Source of the DNA: Anastatus disparis
Taxonomy: Eukaryota > Arthropoda > Insecta > Hymenoptera > Eupelmidae
Direction: 5' to 3'
DNA: 64,000 nucleotides
Assembly: GCA_017163975.1 (NCBI GenBank)
Contig: JAFFSR010000016.1
Coordinates: 439,501-503,500 of the forward strand
Part shown: positions 42,801-57,470 of the stretch, piece by piece
Position numbering within the stretch: the stretch's first letter is position 1
How the letters are laid out: each line of letters opens with the position of its first letter
Translations under genes and position numbers: made by a program
Notes under the pieces: generated by a model
Database searches by the model: none
Told to the model about the DNA's origin: nothing
Seen by the model: the letters and a program-made list of their open reading frames with translations, nothing else

Positions 42801-43246
42801 CACGTACACTTGGCGGAAAGGATATTTTTCCGAATGTTAACCACAAATGGCAACATCGCATATTTTACCACAGGCATAAGAAAATTCCAAATTATAGAGC
42901 AAATTTCGCATCATCGTTACTCATTACTTAATGACATAATTTTAGTAAACAAACAATATTACTTTCTTTTTTCATGATTCGAATTATTATTTTATTAAAT
43001 AAAATTTTTATTCCTTAGTTCAATAATCATATAGAATCTAATATTGTGAATTTAAATTATATGAGCAATAAAATTTAAATTGTTATCATTTGAATTTTGC
43101 ATGAATAACCTATAAGAAAAAACGAAATAATCATGATGCGAAACTCAATGCATAATTCGAAGTTTCCTTATGTCTGTGGTAATATATGCGGCGCTGCCAT
43201 TTGAGGTACACATTCGGAAAAATATCCTTTCCGCCAAGTGTACGTG
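42801..43246. mobile_element. 446-bp inverted-repeat element (MITE-like)
   Basis: The ends are CACGTACACTTGGCGGAAAG and its complement. Inverted similarity extends inwards about 110 bp, including TTTTCCGAATGT and GGCAACATCGCATATT against ATATGCGGCGCTGCC. The interior is AT-rich and non-coding. A target duplication cannot be separated from the palindromic ACGT at the ends. It lies just outside the 17-kb transposon. Confidence 0.75.
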
Positions 43247-43285
43247 CGGAAGTTTCATTTTATCTCCTTGTAAGAAAATCTACTA

Positions 43286-43925
43286 TAGTTTAGGCCAAGT
43301 TCAGCCCAAATCTTCAATTCAGAAGTAGATTGTAGCTTTGGGAATGCTCTATGCAATGAAACAATCCCAAACTTCAATGCAAAAAATTATAATTTGGCAA
43401 GAGCTTGGATAAAATTTGGTAAGCTTGGTAAATTTTGTATGTTCATATTTTAAGTTCGTCTAAATTTTGGATGACATTTGATTAATGTCTACGCTATTTT
43501 GTAAATTTCGCACAAATTTGGGATAATTTGAGCGTAAGTATGGATAATGATATGTTTTAAAGTAACCTTTGCTTGAGTTTGCCTCGAGTTTCGACAAATA
43601 AGTAATTTAGTTTGGATAAAGTTTATTTAAACTTTGGGATTGCTTTAAGCCATGCCACATTCCCAAACTTTAACTTAAAAACTTTTTTATAAGTAAACTA
43701 TAGTTTGACAAAATTGTAAAAAAAGTTTAGCAATACTTTTTGTGTTAATTTTAATTTTCATAAGTTTAGTTTTATTGCTGAAATTGACGTAAAGTTAGGT
43801 CAACATGAATTTAATGAAGGACTTGGAATAATTTAGTAGTATCATTTTTGTTTGGTATAAGTATAAATTAAATTTAGGTATGGTTTTCATATTTTATAGT
43901 TTCTATCTTTTCTTTTAAGTTAAAT
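43286..43925 (+). repeat. Left terminal inverted repeat of the 17-kb transposon
   Basis: About 640 bp, starting TAGTTTAGGCC. It is rich in TTTGGGAATG and AAGTTTGGGA words. It pairs with 59160-60443. Weaker, partial copies of its interior occur at about 44820-45000, suggesting sub-repeats inside the ends. Confidence 0.85.
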
Positions 43926-44504
43926 AAGTTAATAAGGACAAATATAAAAATAATAAATAAGGTATCAATCGTAAACGATTTGAACTTTGTTAAATATTTT
44001 CAATTTTTAAATATCTAAAACTCTATTTTATTTATACTTTTGAAATGTCAAAAGTACTGATAAATCATTTTTTATACCTTTAATCACTTTTAAAGTGTTA
44101 ATTTATGCTTTTTCGCATTTCAATCAATCACTTGAAACCTCAGTTAAAGTGCCTGAATATTTTATTAGGAAAGGTATGGAACTAAAATCTGAAAAGATTC
44201 AGAAACATTCTAAAAAGAATAATGTCTTAGAAGTTTTATTGAGAATCTTTTCAATTTTTGCGACCAGGTTTTACAAAATTTTTCCAAACCTTATCAGACA
44301 TTTTAACCATAAAAAAGAATAATAGTAATTTATTATTTACTTATTCACTTAACGGGATGTCGGAGCTACAGCAATCGAATTTTGCTTTTTTTATTTTATC
44401 AATATCTTTTTAAATTCATAAATTAAGGGGATGTAAAATGGACACTACACCTGTACTCATAAATATTCACTATCTTTACATTTTATTGCAAAATTTTTAA
44501 TAAA
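43926..44504. other. Transposon interior without recognised features
   Basis: AT-rich DNA inside the left end. The 75-codon open stretch at 44095-44322 is basic and shows no domain; it is not called as a gene. Confidence 0.5.
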
Positions 44505-44722
44505 AAAATGAATTAGCTTGTAGTATATACCATGAAGATTATTCAGTTAAATTTTTAAATAAATTCATTCATTAGTTATTGAGAATTTTGGGTTCCAAAA
44601 TTATTTATTAATATTTTTCAATTTTGTACAGGAATCCAAATATCTTAAAAACTAATTAGTGAATTTATTTGAAAATTTATCTAAATAATCATCATGGTAC
44701 ATGCTACAAGCTAATGCATTTC
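44505..44722. repeat. Imperfect palindrome, about 220 bp
   Basis: ATTAGCTTGTAGTATATACC on the left is answered by GGTACATGCTACAAGCTAAT on the right, and the similarity runs inwards to about 44600 and 44640. It is probably a small foldback element. Ends are not sharply defined. Confidence 0.6.
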
Positions 44723-45206
44723 TTTTCTGGAAATTCAGCAAAATGAAAATTTTTTCTTTATAGCAAAAAAACTCGATTAAACGCATTGTTTATTCATAAG
44801 TTAGGATTGGAAATATTATTAGAAGGCGGACAGCTTCGTCATGCTCTTAAAAGTCATAGTTTGGCGTAAATATAGGTGAAATTTTGTAATAGTTAGTATT
44901 TTTTTAAAATTTAGCTAAGCTTTTGATAACGTTTGGTTAATGTCTAGATTATTCTACAAATATTGAAAAAGTTTGTAAATAGTTGAGGGTATGTGTGATT
45001 ATATTGTTTTATGCAAATAATAACTAAAAAAAAAAATAATAATGACAGTTGAATAATGAAATGATTTATTTTTATTGTTTCCACTATACATTATGCATAA
45101 TAATAATAATTTAATTTCAAAAAAATAATTTTTTTGCCCTAGGCCGCAAAATGACCATTTTGCGTCCTACGGAAAAACTTTAAATGTCTCGGCCTCGGGA
45201 CAAAAA

Positions 45207-45342
45207 AATAGTATATTAGACCATGGATGCATATTGATCATCCTAGCTCGTGCAACTTTCGAGGCCTCGCTACGCTCGGCCCCAAAAGTTCGCACTCGCC
45301 GAGAATGATCAATATGCATCCTTGGTCAATAATATACTATTT
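45207..45342. repeat. Short inverted-repeat element, 136 bp
   Basis: AATAGTATATTA and GGATGCATATTGATCAT on the left are matched in reverse on the right (ATGATCAATATGCATCC and AATATACTATT). The centre has GC-rich words CCTCGCTACGCTCGG. A 25-base unit (ACTATTTATTAATAGTCAAT...) is then repeated twice at 45336-45386. Probably a MITE; the family is unknown. Confidence 0.6.
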
Positions 45343-45529
45343 ATTAATAGTCAATTAAATACTATTTATTAATAGTCAATTAAATATCAAAGCTAAATTT
45401 CTTTTAAAACCTTACTTTCGACAGCGATGAAAACATTTTTGGGTATGGCCTTTCGATTATTTTTTCCCGTCGCTGAAGAAATTTTTAAAGTTTCTACTCC
45501 ATTTTTAACAATTTCCTAACCATTTCCTT

Positions 45530-46712
45530 CCCAATAAGCACACATCGGGAAAAAAGAATTCTTTAAGAATTCACGAATGTCCGCTGTGAAGTTAATAAAA
45601 TATATTAATAAAGTATTCATAAAATATTCACAAAGTATTCTTCCACAAAATTTAAATAAAAAATAACTCTTCAACGTATCTTTATAAATATTTTAAAAGG
45701 GTTAAGAAAGTATTCATAAAGAATTCTTTTTTGAAAAAGTAATCATAATCCAAAGTATTCATAAAGTAGTCAAAAAGTGTACTTTTGAAACACTGATTTT
45801 TTAGTAACTTAGTCACTTTCAAAAATCGAAAGATGTAATGGATATTTTATCGCTTTTCAGATTGTTTTAAAATCATTTTTATTTTGATTTTCATGAAATT
45901 CAAAATTGAAAACTTGAAATTCCTGATAATTTTATAAATTAGAAAAATTCAATTTAATTAATCATTTAATAATTTAAATATTTTTTATCTATTTTAAAAG
46001 AAAAAATTGTTAACATTTTATAAAACAAAATATATGATTATTTTAAGTGTGTTTTAAATAAATTCTCATTTTGAGAATTTATACAAATATCTAAACATTC
46101 TTCAATTTAAATTAAATTAACCATGACTTCACAAAAAATTTCTTTTATTAAATTAAGGTATCTCTTGAATATTTAATAAATTTTTATTTAAATTATTCAA
46201 AGAAAAATGTAGTTTGGCTAATATTATTAACCATGAATAATTAATTAACAAATTTACTAACATTTCTTATGCTTATACCAATGAACATGTACAAGTTTCA
46301 AGAATTTATTAACAGATGAGTTGGTAGCCAAGTAGGCTAAGTCATGGGCAACAGTTTTTTTTATTTTGTTTGACATCCTCAAGAACCGTGGTTCGAATCT
46401 CGAACAAATAATTTTTTTTTTTTTAATTTAATAGCTTATTTTTAATCAATTATAACATTTTTTGTTTTTCATAATCATGTAAAATAGAAAGATTATTTAT
46501 AATTTGATGATTAAAAAAAGTATTTTGAGAATGTGATTCAATCAAAAGAATTGTTTAAGAATACTTTGTGAATACTTTAAAAACTAAAGTGGTCGGACAT
46601 TCGCGAATAAACAAAGCAATCATTAAGAACTCTTTATTGATACTTTCGTTTACGAAAGTATACATAAAGAATTCTTTTTTAATTCTCTCTTTGACACCGT
46701 TTGCTTGTTGAG
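45530..46712. mobile_element. 1.2-kb non-autonomous element, copy 1
   Basis: The ends are CCCAATAAGCA and TGCTTGTTG plus AG, an imperfect short inverted repeat. The copy is about 90% similar by eye to 47927-49132 over its whole length. It is full of AAGTATTCATAAAG-type words and AGAATTC repeats, and contains a tRNA-like Pol III promoter (46325-46424). It splits the last exon of the BEN-like gene. There is no protein-coding frame. Confidence 0.8.
46315..46424 (+). ncRNA. tRNA-like Pol III unit (SINE-like) in copy 1
   Basis: TAGCCAAGTAGG (46325-46336) matches the tRNA A box and GGTTCGAATCT (46390-46400) the B box, 53 bases apart. A run of 13 T (46412-46424), a Pol III stop signal, follows directly. 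The preceding GATGAGTTGG and following CTAAGTCATGGGC recall the 5' half of tRNA-Leu or -Ser. It is too diverged to fold as a full tRNA, so I call it a tRNA-derived, SINE-like promoter. Confidence 0.65.
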
Positions 46713-47926
46713 TTGGGATTAGTATAGCATGATATTTTAATATCGTATAAGACCGTTTTATTGACCAGTATTCCTGAATCTTCGATAAGTTCTACCTAAA
46801 ATATATTACACAGTACTTAATTAAAAAATAATTAACCCCGTAATGTTTTAAATTTTCTTATAATTAAATTATGATTCTCATGAAATAAAATACAAAATAC
46901 AAATATTTATTCGTGAAAAAAAATTTTTCATTTTCTTACCAACATTGGATCAAAAGAATTACTTGAAGTGTATGGAGTTGGATTGTTGTTATTTTGCTAA
47001 AATTAATATATTCATTAATATTTTTATTTGAATAAAAAATAAATAAAAGGATAAATAATAAAAATTCATTTACACTATTAAAACCTAACTGTTGAAAGTT
47101 AACGAGTTTTGATAATTCTAGAATATTGCTTAACTTCAAAATATCATCATTAGAAACTGAAGATAAAGTGCGATTCTAACTTATAATTATTATAAGTTGA
47201 ATTTATATAAATCACGTGTATTAAAGCAATTAAGGAAAACGTAAGACTATGCTTTCTAATTTAAATTTTAATAATTATAAAAGAAATAGTAAAAAAAAGT
47301 AAAATAATAGTAAAAATATTAAACAAATACAATGCTGGCGAATAATTGATAAGAAAATTTTTTACTTAGCTATAAGAAAGATGAACTGCACAAAAAATAT
47401 TTTTCATAAATTAAATAAATAATTACTTTTTGGAATTTTGCTGCAAAAAAAAATATATCTTTTTTTTGAATCTTGTTGTCAACCTGATTATCATTAGAAA
47501 CTGAAAAATCCGTATTTTTGTGATTATGCATGGGCGTTTCATCTTCACTTTCGTCGCTGCCATTTTCAGAATCTTCTACATCTGTAGTGCTACTTTTTTG
47601 CTTGGAATTTCCTTCGTCAGTTTCAGATTCTAATATACGTAAAGATTCTGAATTTATCGCACAACTTCTATAATTTAATTAAATTATGATTTTATAATAA
47701 TGTTATAAAAATTTAGAAATATTCAATTTGCTGGTAAAAATATATTTGTACTTACGATTTATATTCATAATTTTTTTTGGATTGGGTACTTTCAATTGGA
47801 GTTTGGTCTTCGAAAATTGATTTTTAAGCAAGAACTTCTTTCTTCTCAGCAAATTCAGCTTCGTTCCTGATTGCATTAAGAGCTTTATTTTCGCTTAAAT
47901 TCTTTCTTTTTTGCAATAAAAGTTTG

Positions 47927-49132
47927 CCCAATAAGCACACATCTGGAAAAAAGAATTCTTTAAGAATTCACGAACGTCCGCTCTGAAGTTAATATAAAAT
48001 ATATTAATAAAGTATTCATAAAATATTCACGAAGTATTCTTCCACAAAATTTAAATAAAAAATAACTCTTCAACTTATCTTTATAAATATTTTAAAAGGA
48101 TTAAGAAAGTATTCATAAAGAATTCTTTTTTGAAACAGCAATCATAATCCAAAGTATTCATAAAGTAGTCAAAAAGTATACTTTTGAAACACTGATTTTC
48201 TAGTAACTTAGTCACTTTCAAAAATCGAAAGATGTATTGGATATTTTATTGCTTTTCAGACTATTTTAAAATCATTTTTAATTTTTATTTTCATGAAATT
48301 CGAAATTGAAAAGTTGAAATTCCTGATAATTTTATAAATTGTAAAAATTCAATTCAATTAATTATTTAATAATATAAATAATTTTTATCTATTTTAAACG
48401 AAAAAATTGTTAACATTTTATAAAACAAAATATATAAATATTTTAAGTGTTTAAAATAAATTCTCACTTTGAGAATTTAAACAAATATATAAACATTCTT
48501 CAATTTAAATTAAATTAACCATGACTTCACAAAAAATTTCTTTTATTTAATTAAGGTATCTCTTGAATATTTAATAAATTTTTACTTAAATTATTCAAAT
48601 AAAAATGTAGTTTGGCTAATATTATTAACCATGAATAATTAACTAACAAATTTACTAACATTTCTTATGCTTATACCAATGAACATGTACAAGTTTCGAG
48701 AATTTATTAACAGATGAGTTGGTAGCCAAGTAGACTAAGTCATGGGCAACACTTTTTTTTTTATTTTGTTTGACATCCTCAAGAACCATATTTCGAATCT
48801 CGAACAAATAATTTTTTTTTTTTTTTAAATTTAATAGCTTATTTTTAATTAATTATAACATTTTTTATTTTTTATAACCATGGTTTCATAACATGCATGT
48901 AAAATAGAAGGATTATTTATAATTTTATGATGAAAAAAAGTATTTTGCGAATTTGATTCAATCAAAAGAATTGTTTGTGAATACTTTGTGAATACTTTAT
49001 AAACTAAAGTGGTCGGACATTCGTGAATAAACAAAGCAATCATTAAGAACTCTTTATTGATACTTTCGTTTACGAAAGTATACATAAAGAATTCTTTTTT
49101 AGTTCTCTCTTTGACACCGTTTGCTTGTTGGG
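47927..49132. mobile_element. 1.2-kb non-autonomous element, copy 2
   Basis: CCCAATAAGC at the left and TTGCTTGTTGGG at the right are a short terminal inverted repeat. TTG lies on both sides (47924-47926 and 49133-49135), a possible 3-bp target duplication. It interrupts exon 2 of the BEN-like gene, whose frame can be followed on either side. It holds a more decayed tRNA-like unit (48723-48825). A 3-bp duplication would fit Harbinger or CACTA-type mobilisation; this is inference. Confidence 0.8.
48713..48825 (+). ncRNA. tRNA-like Pol III unit in copy 2, partly decayed
   Basis: The A box TAGCCAAGTAGA (48723-48734) has one change and the B box reads ATTTCGAATCT, also changed. The T-run follows at 48812-48825. 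Compared with copy 1 this unit is probably weaker or inactive. Confidence 0.5.
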
Positions 49133-50902
49133 TTGGGTTCCACAGTTTTACTTTTTGAAGGAGGTAATACTTCTCCTAAAACTGTTACTTCTAATGATTG
49201 CAACCATTCCATATTTTTTAATAAAAAAATATTTACAATATAGTTATAATTTACGTTCGTATATTCATATCAAAAACGTTGTATAGATGCAGGCAACAAT
49301 GTATTAGTGTATATAAACAATTATGTTTATTTTGAATCTGACGAAATTATGAACAAAAAGATAAATGAAATAAAATAAATAACCTCAATTATACAATTAG
49401 AGTACACTTACCACTTTTTCGTAAAATTCTCGCAGCATACCATGATTTGCCCCATTTTGCTTGAACGTTTGCATTGTCCTTTTCGTTTTTGACATCTTTT
49501 TTGTGAATTACACTTATTTCTCCGCTTTTTGTCCAAAATACTAAGAAATACATTTTACACAGATGTTGTGGTTAGCTTTCAATGAAAATCTTTATTTAAA
49601 CAAATGCTTGGTAGTTGCTACAAATTCAAACAAAATACGCTTATACGAATAACTAAGATTTGAATTTGGTTATTATTTAATTTCACTTGTTTCTAAGGAA
49701 TTATTCAAGATTTAATTAATACAAAGTGTTGGAAAAATTTCAATTAGAAAAAAAACGAAGAAAATGCTTCAAATGGAAGTGATAGTTCAGAAAGTAGAGA
49801 TGAACAACGCAGTTCTGAAAGTGATGGAGAAAATAATAGTGAAAGCTCTCAAAGCTCTCGTATTGTAGCTGGTAAGTATTTAAAAAAAATGTTTGCCAAT
49901 GCAATTGAATATAAATTAAATTTAAAAGTTAGAATATAAAGGTTATAATTTATAGATGATCAAGTGTATATAAATATTTGCATTACTTTAAATTCTACGT
50001 TTTAAGATTTTAAATAATGTATTGGTTAGTTTTTAAATTTAATAATAATAAAGAACAAGTGTGGAAAATATTTTTTTTCTCGTTATTTTAAACGATCATG
50101 GCGGAATAATATAATTTTTAATAAAAGAATTTATATAAAAAATACTATTTAAAATATTCATAAACATGTCATATTTTATAAAATTAGGAGTTATTAATAA
50201 TGTTTAGAAGATAACCTTAAAAATTGTTAATTATATTTAAAACTTAAAATTATAGCTATGATGTCTTTCAATTTAAAAGAATGTGAATTGCAATTACGTT
50301 TTTGTCAAGGAGTAAGAGGATGTGTTTCGTAATTCGTATAAAATATTCAAGCAAATTGCAAATTAATTTTGACCATTCATTGAAATAGATCAATTATAGA
50401 AAATAATTACTTAAAGAATCAAAATATTTTCGTACATTTTTTAATCTGTACTTTTTTCAATAAATATTTTCAAATGATTCGAATTGATTATAGTGAAAAA
50501 AGCTTTTTCTCGCTTTATTTTATAAACAACACTAATTAAAAATATGTTATTTGATATTTTTTTATTCGCTATTTTTCATATTAATTGAATACATGATGAA
50601 AATTGATAATTAATCCTAGTATATTAGAAATTTAGTTGAATAATAATGCATTAAAATTTTTTGCAATTTATTATAATTTTTTTTATATTGTAATAAACGT
50701 TGAAATCGGATATGTCAAGGATTGAATGAAATACTTTTTTGGTTCCTGATAAATTTTTGCAAATTTACTATATTAAAAAAAAGTTATATCTTAGAATTGT
50801 GTTTCATAGGGAGAAAATCTTTATCAACTCATTAATTTTATATTAAAATTTATTTATTCAAAATAATTCTTAAATTTTTTCAATTTTACACAGTGTTAAT
50901 TG

Positions 50903-53578
<2,676 letters not shown>

Positions 53579-54099
53579 GTTAATTGGGTTCAACAAAGTC
53601 TTACAAATATAGTTTAAAAAACTTGCATGACAAAATAAATTCATAAACATTTGTCACGTCGGTGATAATACTTATAATTATAGAATTAATTTAACAATTA
53701 TTTATTTTAATCACAGATGAAGATGGTCAATCAGAAATCAATGCATATCACATTGAAAATGCAGCCAACAATAGACATTTAACTCAATCAGCAAGTGATA
53801 AAGGGAATTCTAGCAACGAAGATGATTCTAGTGATTTTCATGATGATTCGGAAGACTCACACAATGATTTCGAAGAAAGTGAAGATGAAGCTAATTTTAT
53901 AAACGATGAAATGGACCTACCACTATATGAGAGTTTTTCGACAGACAAAAAAATTGGATTGTTTAGGAAATGCAAAAGAAATTGAAGGTATTCAAAAGAT
54001 TCACTTTTGGAAAAGTGAACGAAACCAAATCTACACTGCCAAAACTTCGAGACATGAGTGGCAAGAAGTAAATTGAAAGGTTTTATTCAAATTCGGATT

Positions 54100-54972
54100 T
54101 TTTTATTCACATTAGTTCTCAATTCATTAGTGTTCATTTCTTAATTGTATCGCATATTATTTGTTCATTGAAAATTACCAAATAATATATTTTAGTATTT
54201 AAAAAATACACCTTTTCAAAATTCAAAATTCAAATTCAAAATTCAAAATTTAAAATTCAAAGTAAATATATTTTTTTAAAGTTTCAGCATTTTTTTTTAA
54301 ACTTGAAATCGTCATAACTTTGGTTCTAATTGATCAAAATATTCGATCCAGGGTTTATTTCAAAGATTATTGTTGATATTTTTGATATATTAATAAATAA
54401 AAGCATAAAAATAGTTGTAAGAACACGTAAAGTTGGAAAAATAATACGATGCGCCATGGTATCAATGTTTTAAAATCGAAAATATAAAAAAAACGTTTAA
54501 AAATCTGTTTAAAAAAAATAAGGCAAAATCGCATATTCTCACCTACCCTAAAAGTTAGTATTTTTTATGTATAAAATCATACAAAAATTTCAAAAAAAAA
54601 ATATAGTTTTTGAGAAAATCGTGTTTGAAAAAAATCGCTTTTTTCGGTTTTTCGTAAATAATTTAGCGAGATCAAATTGTATTACAAAAATCGAGATTGC
54701 ATTTAAAACTAGACAGCATTCCGCACACTTTCGTTAAAAGAACGCCCAAAAAGGTTGAAAATTGTCGGAGCTATATTTATTTAAAAGTAGAGGTTTATTT
54801 TCAATTTTTGAATTTTCGTTTTTACATCCAACACTAAAATTGCTGTAGTAAAAAAAAAAAATTTTTTTGAGCGTTCTATGAGATAAATTTTATCTTCACA
54901 TACATAATAGAAGGTATTTTTATTACTTAGAAGAAAAAAAAATTCGATCAGTGACGGCCTGCATGAATCTGA
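54100..54972. other. Non-coding stretch within the transposase gene
   Basis: AT-rich, with a tandem ATTCAAAATTCAAA stretch (about 54215-54262) and several T-runs. It is either intron or a decayed insertion. No terminal repeats were identified. Confidence 0.5.
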
Positions 54973-55219
54973 GTGGAATCAGCCAGCTGATATTTTAAAA
55001 TTAATTTCTTTACACTGCCGATATCCAAACTATTGTAAAAAAACAGTCCACATGTTTAAAAAATGTTTTTATAATTTAAATATTCAATTAATTCCAAACT
55101 TTTATTGCTCAAATTGTTATCGAAAATTAGAAAATAAAAATTCTTCATTTTCTAAGTGTAAAGAAAAACAGAGTATCAGTTATTTTATTAGTTTATCAAT
55201 AATATCTTAGTTAAAAGCT

Positions 55220-55730
55220 ATGTACAACAGACTAAAATTTTTTGATCATTTAAAGCATTGGTTAACACGAGAAAAAAAGATAGCTAATAATTATGAAGAC
55301 ATCTATGATGGGGAAATTTACAAAAATCTTTGCGAAAATAATAATCTTTTGTCTAATATCAATAATATATCATTCACATGGAACTCGGATGGATTTCCAA
55401 TTTTTAAGTCTTCAAAATTTAGCGTCTGGCCCTTTTATTTCATTATTAATGAATTGCCTTATCAAATGCGTATTAGAAAAGAGAATACTATTTTCGCAGG
55501 TTTGTGGTTTGGACCAACTAAACCAAATGCTAATTTATTTTTAGCACTATTTTATGATGAATTAGATAAATTGTACAAAGGAATGCATTTTTCTATACCT
55601 AATTTTCTTGAACCACTTTTTGTACGAAGTATTGTAATTTGTGGTACATGCGATTTGCCCGCGAAAGCTCTTTTTCTCAATATGAAACAATTTAATGGAG
55701 AATATGGTTGTCAAAAATGTAAACATCCAG
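55220..55730 (+). pseudogene. Transposase segment: central Tnp2 region, first part
   Basis: It follows directly on a TAG at 55208 and reads MYNRLKFFDHL, then ISFTWNSDGFPIFKSSKFS, WPFYFIINELP, NTIFAGLWFGPTKPNANLF, ICGTCDLPAKAL and GCQKCKHP. SDG.P.FKSS, LWFG..KP, and the CGTCDLPAK and CxxC words are hallmarks of animal Tnp2-type transposases. The palindromic element at 55731 cuts it right after the CxxC motif. Reading beyond this point enters the inserted element and is not transposase. Confidence 0.85.
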
Positions 55731-56924
55731 CCCTGCTAGAACAGGACGTTATAAAGACGTCATTAAGACGTTTTAAAAATCACGAGAAAACGTCCATTTT
55801 AAATGTATAAAATGACGTTCAGAAAACGTCTTTTAAACGTTATTTTGGCCGCGGTATTTTTCACAAAAAAGTTGACAGATAGGTATAGAAACGTATTAAA
55901 GACGTTTTAAAAACGTATATACTACGAGTGATGGACGTTATTCGTACGAGACGTTTTCAAAACGTCTTTTAAACGTCTTATAAAGATTTTTAGAGACGTT
56001 TTCAAAACGTCTTTAAAACGTCCCTAAATATGTGTAAAAAAATTTTAATAGATTACATTCTTTTATTCACATATATGACACAGTACATAAAATAATAATT
56101 AGAGGTTATATATTTATTATTAAGAAAAGAAATATACAAAAGTAGGGATATTTTTACTTATCTGATTGAATCCGATTTCAGCCTCCATTATTGGGCAGAT
56201 CATCAATATTCATACATTAATTTTTATAAATTTTTGAACTTATGCTGTCCCATATTTCCGAATGCCTAATCATCTTGTTTGTTTATTGGTTACTGACGAA
56301 TTTTTATCTATCACCTTTCTCTTTAATAACGGATAAACAGTCAATTTGAAGATGATAAGGCAGTTGAAAATCTGGGACAGCATCAGTTGCAGCAAAAAGT
56401 TATAAAAATTAATGTATGAATTAAATATTTATATTGTTGATCCGTCCTGTGATGAAGGCTGAAATCATTACGGATTCAATAAGATAAGTAAAATTATCCC
56501 TACTTTTTTATATTTCTTTTCCTAATAATAAATATATAACCTCTAATTATTATTTTACGTTCTGTGTCATATGTGAATAAAAGTAATGTAATCTATTAAA
56601 ATTTTTTTACACATATTTAGGGACGTTCTAAAGACGTTTAAAAGACGTTTTGAAATTGTCTCTAAGAATCTTTTTAAGACGTTAAAAAAACGTTTTGAAA
56701 ACGTCTCGTACGAATAACGTCCATCACTCGTAGTATATACGTTTTTAAAACGTTTTTAATACGTCTCTATACCTATCTGTCAACTTTTTTGTGAAAAATA
56801 CCGCGGCCAAAATAACGTTTAAAAGACGTTTTTTGAACGTCATTTTATACATTTAAAATGGACGTTTTCTCGTGATTTTTAAAACGTCTTAATGACGTCT
56901 TTATAACGTCCTGTTCTAGCAGGG
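55731..56924. mobile_element. 1.2-kb palindromic element rich in ACGTC and AAACGT
   Basis: The ends are CCCTGCTAGAACAGGACG and its exact complement. The arms of about 310 bp and more carry words such as GACGTTTTAAAAACG again and again in both orientations, each a small palindrome. AG flanks both ends (55729-55730 and 56925-56926), a possible 2-bp target duplication. Subtracting the element and one AG puts the transposase segments on either side in register. There is no coding potential, and the superfamily is not recognised. Confidence 0.85.
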
Positions 56925-56926
56925 AG

Positions 56927-57177
56927 GGTACTTTACTGATCAAACTCGTGTCTATCCAAATAATGCAACTATGGAACTTCGTACCACGCAAGAGACAATT
57001 GACTTTGGCAGAGATGCTCAAAAAAATAAAATAAATATTTTCGGTGTAAAAGGCCCAATATAAATATCAAAATTTGTGTATGATTTCATAAGAACGACTG
57101 TAGTTGATGTTATACATTGCATGTATTTAGGAAATGTAAAAAAATTATTACCACTGTGGTTCGATTCAAAATCATAT
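56927..57177 (+). pseudogene. Transposase segment: second part
   Basis: After the palindrome the frame resumes with TDQTRVYPNNATMELRTT, GRDAQKN and FGVKGP. A TAA at 57061 interrupts it, followed by DVIHCMYLGNVKKLLPLWFD. DxxHCxxLGxxKxLLxLWFD is the best-conserved block of this family and holds likely catalytic residues. The segment ends where a small insertion begins. Confidence 0.82.
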
Positions 57178-57470
57178 GTGTTGAAATTATTTGTGCTCAA
57201 CATTAATGTTAAGAATAATTTCAACACAAACTATTTCAACATTATTTTATACACATCAAGTGTTCAACACCTTTAATTTCAATACTCATAAAGTCTACAC
57301 CATACAAAATAAAGTTGAACACAAAGTATTCAAACACTTTGTGTAGAGTTTAACGGTGTATTAATAATCAGTGTTCACTATGTCTGTGTATAATATTAAT
57401 GTGTATAGGTATCAAGTGTAATAAATTATGCATGTTGAACTATTGTGTTGAGATTATTTGTGCCCAACAT
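57178..57470. mobile_element. Small insertion with 26-bp direct repeats
   Basis: GTGTTGAAATTATTTGTGC (57178) and GTGTTGAGATTATTTGTGC (57445) begin a 26-base direct repeat at the two limits of a segment that interrupts the transposase. Inside, GTGTTGAA and TTCAACAC motifs recur in both orientations, so it can fold. It is probably a MITE; the exact ends are uncertain. Confidence 0.5.

Larger units (their letters stand above)
45393..49553 (-). pseudogene. BEN-domain-like gene of the 17-kb transposon (spliced, broken)
   Basis: Exons were read by eye on the minus strand. Exon 1 (49553-49412) starts at an ATG: MYFLVFWTKSGEISVIHKK, then a KWGKSWYAARILR motif typical of insect BEN-type proteins, ending at a GTAAGT donor. 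Exon 2 (about 49240-47756) has MEWLQSLEV and KRKNLSENKALNAIRNEAEF; it is split by an inserted element and has one stop. Exon 3 (47667-47484) is acidic and Ser-rich (ESETDEGNSKQKS and EDSENGSDES). Exon 4 (47156-46940) follows. The last exon (46795-45393, split by another insertion) has VELIEDSGILVNKTVLYDI and TGKNNRKAIPKNVFIAVES, the two halves of a BEN-like domain, a DNA-binding fold. Exon limits are approximate. Confidence 0.6.

Noticed and set aside
46315..46424. A functional tRNA gene
   Set aside because: A and B boxes are good, but acceptor and anticodon stems do not form by eye; called tRNA-derived instead.
46936..47139. 67-codon minus-strand frame as an independent gene
   Set aside because: It is better explained as part of an exon and intron of the BEN-like gene; its reading frame partly disagrees with the exon.
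57076..57276. 66-codon frame as a separate small gene
   Set aside because: Its first part is the conserved transposase block after an in-frame stop; the rest is inserted DNA.
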